From positions 1 to 7,865 of the forward strand of contig CAJUPF010000106.1 in assembly GCA_910588565.1 (NCBI GenBank): a stretch of 7,865 nt of DNA, read 5' to 3'. The position numbers were made by a program, and so were the translations under genes. Within the stretch, counting starts at the first letter, position 1. Every line of letters starts with the position of its first letter. The notes beneath the pieces are model-generated. The model was not told the origin of the DNA and did no database searches. It saw only the letters and a program-made list of their open reading frames with translations. Origin of the DNA: an uncultured Lachnospiraceae bacterium. GTDB lineage: Bacteria; Bacillota; Clostridia; Lachnospirales; Lachnospiraceae. Positions 1 through 5,613 of this stretch are shown piece by piece.

Positions 1-93
1 TTGTTCTTGCTTCCTTAAACTCAACAACTTCATCTTCAAATTTTTCTATCATATCATTGATTTTTCTTTAAGTTGTTCGTCTGTATATATCAT
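1..93 (-). pseudogene. N-terminal fragment of AlbA_2 (Schlafen-type) ATP-binding protein, apparent frameshift
   Basis: The gene starts at ATG 93-91 behind a good Shine-Dalgarno (AAAGGAAA, about 4-5 nt spacer) and runs off the left edge. The first frame reads MIYTDEQLKEKSMI and stops at 51-49. Adding one A to the oligo-A run at 61-65 restores a continuous reading, MIYTDEQLKEKINDMIEKFE followed by DEVVEFKEART, to the window edge. The EVVEFKEA segment is the typical opening of AlbA_2 / 'putative DNA-binding domain' ATP-binding proteins, which are often regulators or parts of defence or accessory loci. The frameshift could be a real inactivating slip in a homopolymer, a phase-variable tract, or a sequencing error. 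An internal ATG at 52-50 could also restart translation in the correct frame. The family call rests on about 28 residues, so it is moderate. Confidence 0.5.
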
Positions 94-119
94 ATAATTT
101 CCTTTCCGTCTTGGACTAA

Positions 120-371
120 TCACAATGCGTTGTGTGGTCTACATATTTGATCAAAAAACTCCGAAACTATTTTCTCAGCAATATGCTTTATATCATCCTT
201 TTCGCAATTTTCATTATAATTAACTTTCGATACAATATCGTATCTTTTTTTCTTTTTTGATACAATTTGATCGGATATACTGTATGGAACTAAACATTCT
301 ATCGCTTTTGTAAATCTAGAATTTTGCATAGTATGTCTTTCATCCAATGGCAATTTAAACGAAAATAGCAA
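120..371 (-). CDS. Unrecognised small ORF, probable 5'-truncated remnant downstream of prfA
   Basis: I do not recognise this protein. The frame is open from about position 422 (just inside the prfA stop codon) to the TGA at 122-120, but there is no ATG in the first part. The only early start is a TTG at 371 without a convincing Shine-Dalgarno, and the first ATG (329-327) gives 69 residues with weak SD support. The product is soluble and charged, with a lysine-rich stretch (SKKKKRYD) and no visible membrane segment or signal peptide. It lies 26 nt upstream of the AlbA_2-type gene on the same strand, so the two may belong to the same accessory unit. The likely reading is the 3' remnant of a longer gene whose beginning was lost when foreign DNA joined the end of prfA. 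A real short gene using TTG is the alternative. Confidence 0.35.
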   Translation of the reverse strand: MLFSFKLPLDERHTMQNSRFTKAIECLVPYSISDQIVSKKKKRYDIVSKVNYNENCEKDDIKHIAEKIVSEFFDQICRPHNAL

Positions 372-418
372 GAAATCCTGTACTTGTTCAAGTTTATATC
401 CTATCTCTAAAACATTGC

Positions 419-1489
419 TTACTCATTCAGCTTACTCAGCTTAGCCGCCTGATCCGCCGCCAGGCAGGCGTCGATGATTTCCTGGATATCCCCGTCCATA
501 ATTTTATCCAGTTTATAAAGCGTCAGCCCGATCCGGTGATCTGTCACCCGGCCCTGCGGGAAATTGTAGGTACGAATTTTTTCGGAACGATCGCCTGTGC
601 CAATCTGGCTCCTTCTGGCCTCCGCTTCTGCGTCATGGGCTTTCTGGCACTCGATATCGTATAATTTCGCGCGCAGCAGAGCAAACGCTTTCGCCTTATT
701 CTGCAGCTGGGATTTTTCCGTCTGGCTGTATATTACGATTCCTGTTGGATTGTGCGTTAGACGGACTGCGGAATCTGTGGTATTGACACACTGGCCGCCA
801 TTTCCGGAAGCGCGCATAACATCAATACGAATGTCTTTTTCATCAATTTCCACTTCAACTTCTTCCGCTTCCGGCATAACCGCTACACTGATCGTAGATG
901 TATGGATGCGCCCGCCGGACTCTGTCTCTGGTACACGCTGTACCCGGTGTACGCCGGATTCATATTTCATAACGGAATACGCACCCTGTCCGGTTATCAT
1001 AAATGTAACGCTTTTCATACCGCCGATCCCGATTTCTTCACATTCCATTGTCTCGATCTTCCAGCGCCTGCCCTCCGCATAATGCACATACATACGGTAA
1101 ATCTCTGCCGCAAACAGCGCCGCTTCATCTCCGCCGGCTCCGGCACGGATTTCTACAATTACATTTTTATCGTCATTTGGATCTTTGGGAAGCAGCAGAA
1201 TCTTAAGTTTTCCTTCCAGTTCTTCTACATTTGCCTTGGAAGCGTTTAACTCTTCTTTGGCCAGTTCCCGCATTTCCTCATCATGTTCTTCTTCCAGAAT
1301 CATCAAAGATTCTTCAATATTCTGCTTATTCTGCTTGTATTCCTTATAAGCTTCCACAATCGGAGTCAGCTCGCTTTGTTCTTTCATTAAACTGCGGAAC
1401 CGCTCTGTGTCAGAAACCACATCCGGCTCACTCAGCTGGTTTAAGATTTCTTCTAAACGCAGTACCAGATCTTCTAATCTGTCAAACAT
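419..1489 (-). CDS. prfA: Peptide chain release factor 1 (RF1)
   Basis: This cytoplasmic translation factor recognises UAA and UAG in the ribosomal A site and triggers release of the finished peptide. The product has 356 residues, normal for RF1. Visible landmarks are the acidic helical N-terminal domain (about 1-100), the conserved RAGAGGDEAALFA segment (about 115-127), the RF1-type stop-codon recognition motif PxT as PET (187-189) within RVPETESGGRIHTST, and the catalytic GGQ (231-233) in the context SGNGGQCVNTTDSAVR. The PxT motif, with no SPF motif, separates RF1 from RF2. The start is ATG 1489 behind AAAGGAAGG. It is the last gene of the housekeeping operon, 70 nt after prmC, whose product methylates the GGQ glutamine. 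No intrinsic terminator follows the stop; accessory DNA begins at once. Confidence 0.97.
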   Translation of the reverse strand: MFDRLEDLVLRLEEILNQLSEPDVVSDTERFRSLMKEQSELTPIVEAYKEYKQNKQNIEESLMILEEEHDEEMRELAKEELNASKANVEELEGKLKILLLPKDPNDDKNVIVEIRAGAGGDEAALFAAEIYRMYVHYAEGRRWKIETMECEEIGIGGMKSVTFMITGQGAYSVMKYESGVHRVQRVPETESGGRIHTSTISVAVMPEAEEVEVEIDEKDIRIDVMRASGNGGQCVNTTDSAVRLTHNPTGIVIYSQTEKSQLQNKAKAFALLRAKLYDIECQKAHDAEAEARRSQIGTGDRSEKIRTYNFPQGRVTDHRIGLTLYKLDKIMDGDIQEIIDACLAADQAAKLSKLNE

Positions 1490-1559
1490 AACTATCCTTC
1501 CTTTCTTTTTTCCTATGATTGTTATTTATTATTCTGCTGCCTGAACCAACGTCAATAAC

Positions 1560-2390
1560 TTAAAGCAAGGTTCCCATAACCACCCGGTCAAGACCCGCCA
1601 GATCTTTTGCCACTGCAATTTCGCTGTACCCTGCCTGTTTTAGCAGCCCGCAGACTGCCTGCCCCTGGTCACAGCCGATTTCAAACAACAGATGCCCGCC
1701 AGGTTTTAAATGATATTGAGCTTCGTCCAGGATTCTCCTGTAAAAAAGCAATCCGTCTTGGCTTCCGTCTAAAGCCAGATGCGGTTCAAACTCCCGTACT
1801 TCCGGCATAAGAGTATCTATCTCATCTGTTGGAATATAAGGCGGATTAGAAATAATAACATCATACGTTCCATGAATTTCTGCAAACAGATCACTTTCCA
1901 AAAACTCAATGGATACCCCATGCAGCTTTGCATTGTTCTTGGCCACAAGCAACGCTTCCCTGGAAATATCCAGCGCTGCCGCGCGAATCCCGGATATATT
2001 CTTTGCAATGCTGATGATAATACAGCCAGAACCGGTGCATACATCCAGCACATCCATTCCAGGCCTGATTTTTTTTATTGCTTCTTCCACCAGAATCTCC
2101 GTATCCTGCCTTGGAATCAGCACATCGGAATTTACAAGAAAACGAAGTCCCATAAATTCCTGCTCCCCGGTCATATGCTGCAGCGGTATCCGCTTTGCAC
2201 GTTTCTGCAATACAGAAGTATATTCCGCCTGTGCCGGCTCCGGCAATTCCTCATTCATATGCATATAATAAAAATTCCTGTCAATCTTGCATACCATAGC
2301 GAGCAAAAGCCATGCATCCTCCCTTGCATCGGCAATGCCAGCTTTTTTCAGAAATGCTTCACCTTTCCCCATCAATTCCCGATATGTCAT
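1560..2390 (-). CDS. prmC: Peptide chain release factor N5-glutamine methyltransferase
   Basis: PrmC transfers a methyl group from S-adenosylmethionine to the side-chain amide of the GGQ glutamine in RF1 and RF2, which improves peptide release. The protein shows an N-terminal helical domain (about 1-85), the IPRQDTE segment (about 92-98), SAM-binding motif I VLDVCTGSGCI (about 114-124), and the catalytic NPPY motif (about 182-185) in VIISNPPYIPTDE. The start chosen is ATG 2390, which overlaps the stop of the DUF1385 gene as ATGA, with GAGGGAAG upstream. A TTG at 2396 would add two residues and is less likely. The length of 276 residues is normal for the family. The four-base overlap implies translational coupling, and prfA, which encodes its substrate, follows 70 nt downstream. 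Confidence 0.96.
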   Translation of the reverse strand: MTYRELMGKGEAFLKKAGIADAREDAWLLLAMVCKIDRNFYYMHMNEELPEPAQAEYTSVLQKRAKRIPLQHMTGEQEFMGLRFLVNSDVLIPRQDTEILVEEAIKKIRPGMDVLDVCTGSGCIIISIAKNISGIRAAALDISREALLVAKNNAKLHGVSIEFLESDLFAEIHGTYDVIISNPPYIPTDEIDTLMPEVREFEPHLALDGSQDGLLFYRRILDEAQYHLKPGGHLLFEIGCDQGQAVCGLLKQAGYSEIAVAKDLAGLDRVVMGTLL

Positions 2391-3316
2391 ACGCAATCTT
2401 CCCTCTTGCGATCCGCAAAATTTTCACGGATATATGCTCTCCAGTCAAAAACGGCTTCCACGGACGCAATTGCAACTTCAATCATATCGTCTTCTGGTTC
2501 TTTTGTCGTAATGCCCTGCAGCCAGAGGCCAGGTTTGCTCAGGATATTCACCAGCACATTGTCTGTTCGTCCAGCCAGCCGGATAAATTCATAAGATACC
2601 CCCGCGATAACAGGGATTAAAACCAGTCTCAGAACCAGGCGCATAATCGGCGATTCTACCTGTATCAACATAAAAAACAGAATACTTATCAGCATAACAA
2701 TCAACAAAAAGCTGGTTCCGCAGCGTTTATGCAGGCGGGAACTTTTTCTGACATTTTCCACTGTTAAGTCATAGCCATGTTCGATACAGTTAATGCATTT
2801 ATGCTCTGCGCCATGATACATATATACGCGTTTGATATCTGACATAAGCGATATCCCCGCCACATATCCTACAAAAATCAGCAGCCGGAACACGCCTTCT
2901 AACAGTGCTACAATCCACTGTGAAGCAATAAGCCTCCGGAATAAAAGGGAGAGACCATACGGCAGTATCATAAAAAGCCCTACCGCCAGCACAACGGCAA
3001 GAACCACAGCGATTCCCATAAAAGCCTCTTCTTTTTTCTGATCCCTGGCAGACTGCGCAGAGGAATCCTCTTCTTCAAAGAAAGAAGCGGAAAATGTCAA
3101 TGTCTTCATTCCCAGTGTCAGCGATTCTGCAAAACTGAATACGCCTCTGGCAACTGGCAGGTTTCTGATACATTCCTTTTTAATTATTCCCTGATACTCA
3201 GAGGTTTCTACAATAATCTCCTGATCCGGCTTGCGGACTGCAACGGCATATTTGCTGCCATTTTTCATCATAACGCCTTCCATAACCGCCTGTCCGCCAA
3301 TTCCTGAATATTTCAT
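2387..3316 (-). CDS. DUF1385 family membrane protein (YqhQ-like)
   Basis: The 309-residue product belongs to DUF1385, a family of membrane proteins without a settled biochemical function. Diagnostic parts are the N-terminal GGQAVMEGVMMKNG (7-20), the HGAEHKCINCIEHG block (168-181) with a histidine/glutamate/cysteine-rich loop, a following KRCGTSF (197-203), and the C-terminal TTKEPEDDMIEVAIASVEAV region typical of the family. Four hydrophobic segments are visible at about 99-120, 134-157, 201-220 and 225-242, so the HGAEHK loop lies between helices 2 and 3. The clustered His/Cys/Glu residues could bind a metal, but that is inference. The start ATG 3316 follows a near-perfect GGAGGT. The gene sits between the rpmE terminator and prmC and overlaps prmC by four bases, a conserved clostridial neighbourhood that hints at a link with translation. 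Confidence 0.93.
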   Translation of the reverse strand: MKYSGIGGQAVMEGVMMKNGSKYAVAVRKPDQEIIVETSEYQGIIKKECIRNLPVARGVFSFAESLTLGMKTLTFSASFFEEEDSSAQSARDQKKEEAFMGIAVVLAVVLAVGLFMILPYGLSLLFRRLIASQWIVALLEGVFRLLIFVGYVAGISLMSDIKRVYMYHGAEHKCINCIEHGYDLTVENVRKSSRLHKRCGTSFLLIVMLISILFFMLIQVESPIMRLVLRLVLIPVIAGVSYEFIRLAGRTDNVLVNILSKPGLWLQGITTKEPEDDMIEVAIASVEAVFDWRAYIRENFADRKREDCV

Positions 3317-3330
3317 CTTTACCTCCGCAT

Positions 3331-3367
3331 GAAATAAAAAGGTTGAGATTACACGAACCTCAACCTT
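3331..3367 (-). terminator. Intrinsic terminator downstream of rpmE
   Basis: A perfect 9-bp inverted repeat (3339-3347 AAGGTTGAG with 3359-3367 CTCAACCTT) has an 11-nt loop and, read on the minus strand, is followed by TTTTTATTTC. It lies 13 nt after the rpmE stop and just before the Shine-Dalgarno of the DUF1385 gene. The downstream genes must therefore depend on read-through, or on a promoter inside the rpmE region. Confidence 0.85.
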
Positions 3368-3379
3368 GCCATAACAATA

Positions 3380-3583
3380 TTACTGGCTAATGCCGTATTT
3401 CCGGTTAAACTTGTCAATACGTCCGCGGGCCTGCGCAGCTTTCTGCTGTCCTGTATAGAACGGATGGCACTTAGAACAAATTTCAACGTGGATATCTTTC
3501 TTCGTTGAACCAGTTACAAATGTATTGCCGCAGTTGCATATCACAGTCGCCTGATAATAATCCGGATGGATTCCTTCTTTCAT
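3380..3583 (-). CDS. rpmE: 50S ribosomal protein L31, zinc-binding type
   Basis: L31 is a small protein of the large ribosomal subunit that helps bridge the subunits. The 67-residue product carries the zinc-ribbon cysteines C16, C18, C36 and C39 (CNC and CSKC), so it is the C+ (zinc-dependent) form rather than the zinc-independent paralogue. The N-terminus MKEGIHPDYY and C-terminal GRIDKFNRKYG are typical. I chose ATG 3583. A GTG nine bases upstream (3592) overlaps the GAGAGGTG sequence that serves as Shine-Dalgarno for the ATG, so it is unlikely to be the start. The gene has its own promoter and a leader of about 94 nt, and is followed by an intrinsic terminator, so it can be transcribed as a single-gene unit between rho and DUF1385-prmC-prfA. 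Confidence 0.97.
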   Translation of the reverse strand: MKEGIHPDYYQATVICNCGNTFVTGSTKKDIHVEICSKCHPFYTGQQKAAQARGRIDKFNRKYGISQ

Positions 3584-3677
3584 CGTTTTCACCTCTCATA
3601 TTATTCTCATATTTGTAATAATTCTGTTTTTACACGATTTTTCACTCAACTTGCCTATTTACATCCCGATAAACAGC
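3584..3677 (-). promoter_or_regulatory. rpmE 5' leader, possible L31 autoregulatory leader
   Basis: From the predicted start of transcription at about 3677 to the rpmE ATG there are about 94 nt. The 5' end CTGTTT (3676-3671) can pair perfectly with AAACAG (3629-3624), closing a domain of about 53 nt before the ribosome-binding site. Ribosomal-protein genes, rpmE included, are known to carry autoregulatory leaders in several phyla. Only a single closing helix is clear here, so the role is inference. Confidence 0.3.
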
Positions 3678-3683
3678 TTTTAC

Positions 3684-3712
3684 AGTATAGCACACCATAC
3701 TCTGATATGCAA
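3684..3712 (-). promoter_or_regulatory. Sigma-A type promoter of rpmE
   Basis: On the minus strand TTGCAT (3712-3707) and TATACT (3689-3684) are separated by exactly 17 bp. The -10 is preceded by TGC, which makes it an extended -10. Transcription would begin near 3677. It lies between the rho stop codon and rpmE. Confidence 0.75.
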
Positions 3713-3718
3713 GCGATT

Positions 3719-5122
3719 TTAGAAAAATCTTGTCTTCTTTACCATTTGAATATATTCCCTGTTATTTCTGGTTCGGGCAAACATATTTAATATGGATTCT
3801 ACCGCGTCATCCGATTTGGAACTGTTAAAAGCTTTTCTCATAATATCCACAGCTTCCTGCTCCTCCGGATCTAACAGCAGATCTTCCCGGCGGGTTCCTG
3901 ATTTTACAATATCAATCGCCGGAAATACGCGTTTCTCGGAAAGTTTACGGTCTAATACAAGTTCCATATTGCCGGTTCCCTTAAATTCTTCAAATACCAC
4001 ATCATCCATCTTACTCCCGGTATCTACCAGGGCGGTTGCAAGTATCGTAAGGCTGCCGCCCTCCCGCATATTTCTGGCTGCGCCAAAGAAACGTTTGGGC
4101 ATATGAAGCGCCGCCGGGTCCAGACCGCCGGATAATGTCCGCCCGCTTGGAGGAACGGTCAGGTTATACGCCCTTGCCAGACGCGTAATGCTGTCTAACA
4201 AAATCACAACATCTTTGCGGTGCTCTACCAACCTTTTTCCACGCTCAATTACCATTTCCGATACCCGCTTATGATGATCCGGCAGTTCGTCAAATGTAGA
4301 ATAGATAACCTCGACGTTTTTGCCTTCAATCGCTTCTTTGATATCCGTCACTTCCTCCGGGCGCTCATCGATCAAAAGTATAATCAGATGCATATCCGGA
4401 TTCGCTCCGGTAACTGCTTTGGCAATCTGCTTTAAAAGTGTTGTCTTACCTGCTTTTGGCTGGGAAACAATCATACCTCGCTGCCCTTTTCCAATGGGCG
4501 ATACCAGATCAACAATACGCATTGCAACCGATGCGCCGGGCTGTTCTAACCGGATTCGCTCATTTGGAAAAATCGGAGTCAGATCTTCAAAATTCTTCCT
4601 GCGCTGCGCTATCCCCGGATGCATACCGTTGATTGTATTGACATACAGCAATGCGCTGAACTTCTCCTGCTGCGTCTTAATACGCGTATTGCCGCTGATA
4701 ATATCTCCCGTCTTTAAATTGAATTTGCGGATCTGCGACGGGGATACATATACGTCACGTTCTCCTGGAAGGTAGTTTTCACACCGGATAAATCCGTAAC
4801 CGTCTGGCATAACCTCTAAAATTCCATTTGCAGTGATTCCACTGTCCAGCTCTTCTCTTGTAGAGGCATTGGAAGGGCCATCCTGTGCAGGCGCTTTCTC
4901 TGCAGGCGTATGGCCTGTAACGGTTCCCTGGGAAGCTTTTTCTTCCTGCTCCTGCGGCTTTACCCTTGCTTCCTCTTCTTTTTTGTCTGCCTCTTTTTCA
5001 TCTTCCATCAGCATCCGCTCTACCAGTTCACTCTTTTTTAAGCCAGACAGATGTTTTAATCCTCTTGCTTTTGCCAGATCCTTTAATACAGTCACTGACA
5101 GACTTTCATATTTTTCTCTCAT
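3719..5122 (-). CDS. rho: Transcription termination factor Rho
   Basis: Rho is a ring-shaped hexameric RNA-dependent ATPase/helicase that terminates transcription and suppresses antisense transcription. The 467-residue product shows an N-terminal Rho_N helical domain (about 1-40), a charged low-complexity linker rich in Glu, Lys, Ala and Gln (about 41-95), a cold-shock-type RNA-binding domain (about 96-165) with the RNP-like GYGFIRCENYLPG, and the RecA-type motor. In the motor, Walker A is QPKAGKTT (221-228), Walker B is VILLDSITR (306-314), and SGGLDPAALHMPKRFFGAARN (331-351) contains the loop that contacts RNA in the central channel. The start ATG 5122 has AGGAGAAAGG upstream. The linker is absent in E. 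coli Rho; many Gram-positive and gut Rho proteins carry such insertions. No intrinsic terminator follows the stop, and the rpmE promoter begins almost at once. Confidence 0.97.
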   Translation of the reverse strand: MREKYESLSVTVLKDLAKARGLKHLSGLKKSELVERMLMEDEKEADKKEEEARVKPQEQEEKASQGTVTGHTPAEKAPAQDGPSNASTREELDSGITANGILEVMPDGYGFIRCENYLPGERDVYVSPSQIRKFNLKTGDIISGNTRIKTQQEKFSALLYVNTINGMHPGIAQRRKNFEDLTPIFPNERIRLEQPGASVAMRIVDLVSPIGKGQRGMIVSQPKAGKTTLLKQIAKAVTGANPDMHLIILLIDERPEEVTDIKEAIEGKNVEVIYSTFDELPDHHKRVSEMVIERGKRLVEHRKDVVILLDSITRLARAYNLTVPPSGRTLSGGLDPAALHMPKRFFGAARNMREGGSLTILATALVDTGSKMDDVVFEEFKGTGNMELVLDRKLSEKRVFPAIDIVKSGTRREDLLLDPEEQEAVDIMRKAFNSSKSDDAVESILNMFARTRNNREYIQMVKKTRFF

Positions 5123-5154
5123 TCTTTTCCTTTCTCCTGTTCCTAATATAAACT

Positions 5155-5183
5155 TATCGGAAATTGTGCAGCAATTCTCGATA
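5155..5183 (-). promoter_or_regulatory. Hairpin in the rho leader
   Basis: TATCG (5155-5159) and CGATA (5179-5183) flank AATTG/CAATT arms, giving a stem of about 12 pairs with one mismatch and one wobble and a 5-nt loop. It follows the T-run of the upstream terminator directly and lies about 30 nt before the rho ribosome-binding site. A role in rho expression or RNA stability is possible but unproven. Confidence 0.4.
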
Positions 5184-5202
5184 AAAAGCGCGTCTTTCGC
5201 GC
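5183..5202 (-). terminator. Intrinsic terminator or attenuator upstream of rho
   Basis: On the minus strand GCGCG-AAAGA-CGCGC (5202-5188) is followed directly by TTTTT (5187-5183). The stem is short but entirely G/C. It would stop transcripts entering from the right before rho, or act as an attenuator if the rho promoter lies upstream at 5222-5250. The plus strand has no T-run after the stem, so termination is expected only on the minus strand. Confidence 0.6.
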
Positions 5203-5221
5203 AGCGGTTCCTGTATGATAT

Positions 5222-5250
5222 CTTTTAAGGAATTCCTGTCGATATGACAA
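5222..5250 (-). promoter_or_regulatory. Candidate rho promoter
   Basis: On the minus strand TTGTCA (5250-5245) and TAAAAG (5227-5222) are spaced by 17 bp, matching the sigma-A consensus at 5 of 6 and 4 of 6 positions. Transcription would start near 5215, just before the terminator-like hairpin at 5183-5202. The match is modest and no other better candidate was seen close to rho. Confidence 0.35.
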
Positions 5251-5271
5251 ACGATAGTTCATATATATGAG
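5244..5271 (+). promoter_or_regulatory. Candidate plus-strand promoter for the putative structured RNA
   Basis: On the plus strand ATGACA (5244-5249) and TATGAG (5266-5271) are spaced by 16 bp. A 12-bp palindrome (TCATATATATGA, 5259-5270) overlaps the -10. The -35 shares bases with the candidate rho -35 on the other strand. Transcription would begin near 5278, about 12 nt before the closing helix of the RNA. The match is weak. Confidence 0.25.
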
Positions 5272-5277
5272 TTTCCT

Positions 5278-5556
5278 AATCTGGTTACATTTCACAGCCA
5301 CTTCCGCCGTTCATAAGAACCTTATGCTATCTGGTGTAAAATGCAGCGAATCCGCCATGTTCAAAGCCGCCTGCAGAGATTTGGCGGGCTGGTACGATAC
5401 CGGCCGCAAACAAGCAAAGCTTATATATGGACAAAGCAAATTCTTCCGGGCTAAACAGGCATCATCTGCCGCCGTGCAGCAAAGCAGACAATGCGGGTGT
5501 GAAAAGTAAATTCTATTATACAACATAATGATAAAAATAGGAAGTCCTATTTTTTT
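5278..5556 (+). ncRNA. Putative structured non-coding RNA between rho and the LytTR operon
   Basis: This stretch has no convincing protein gene but shows RNA-like organisation. The ends pair: TTTCACA (5290-5296) with TGTGAAA (5498-5504), followed inside a mismatch by CC/GG, enclosing about 215 nt. Internal helices include CATAAG/CTTATG (5312-5326), TGCAGCG with CGCCTGCA (5342-5348 with about 5368-5375, one bulge), GGCUGGUA-CGA-UACCGGCC (5387-5405), AAGC/GCTT (5412-5422) and GGCA/TGCC around 5458-5470. The segments between helices are A-rich on the plus strand (CAAACAAGCAAAGC, GGACAAAGCAAA, CTAAACAGG), and the 5387-5405 helix has a U-G pair on plus but an A-C mismatch on minus, so I favour the plus strand. 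A terminator at 5533-5556 follows 28 nt after the closing helix. It is richer in GC than the accessory DNA beside it. The length and end pairing resemble the clostridial raiA RNA class, but I cannot confirm that identity. Confidence 0.5.
5533..5556. terminator. Bidirectional intrinsic terminator
   Basis: AAAAATAGGA (5533-5542) and TCCTATTTTT (5545-5554) form a nearly continuous inverted repeat, flanked by A-runs on one side and T-runs on the other, so it can act in both directions. On the minus strand it ends the LytTR/DUF3021/CPBP operon, 57 nt after the CPBP stop; on the plus strand it would end the putative RNA. Confidence 0.75.
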
Positions 5557-5613
5557 AACAAAATGTAAAACAAAACGCTGATTACAATAGCACAAGCTTC
5601 GCTAAATATCAAG

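Noticed and set aside
224..258. AT-rich stretch with near-repeats of GATACAAT as possible recombination or attachment site
   Set aside because: GATACAAT occurs at about 229 and 259 but is simply part of the coding frame of the remnant ORF (KKKKRYDIVSK). No inverted repeats, transposase or integrase are visible nearby.
753..800. Unusual GNGGQC context of the RF1 catalytic loop as a possible functional variant
   Set aside because: The GGQ itself is intact, and substitutions at the flanking Ala and His positions occur in clostridial RF1 proteins, so this looks like lineage variation.
1779..2594. Plus-strand ORF of 271 codons opposite prmC
   Set aside because: It lies antisense to well-supported prmC and the DUF1385 gene, has a composition typical of a shadow frame, and matches no family.
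5267..5509. Plus-strand ORF of 80 codons
   Set aside because: It coincides almost exactly with the self-pairing RNA-like region, has no Shine-Dalgarno at its ATG and no family resemblance. The RNA explanation is better.
5515..5520. Perfect TATAAT on the minus strand that could start a minus-strand RNA or rho leader
   Set aside because: No usable -35 hexamer (TTCCTA at 17 bp), and it sits right beside the bidirectional terminator. A-rich loops and the U-G pair favour the plus strand for the RNA. A minus-strand transcript is not excluded.
5311..5595. Minus-strand ORF of 94 codons
   Set aside because: Rich in Cys, Leu and Ala with no recognisable domain. It covers the putative structured RNA and the bidirectional terminator and has no good ribosome-binding site, so it is probably spurious.
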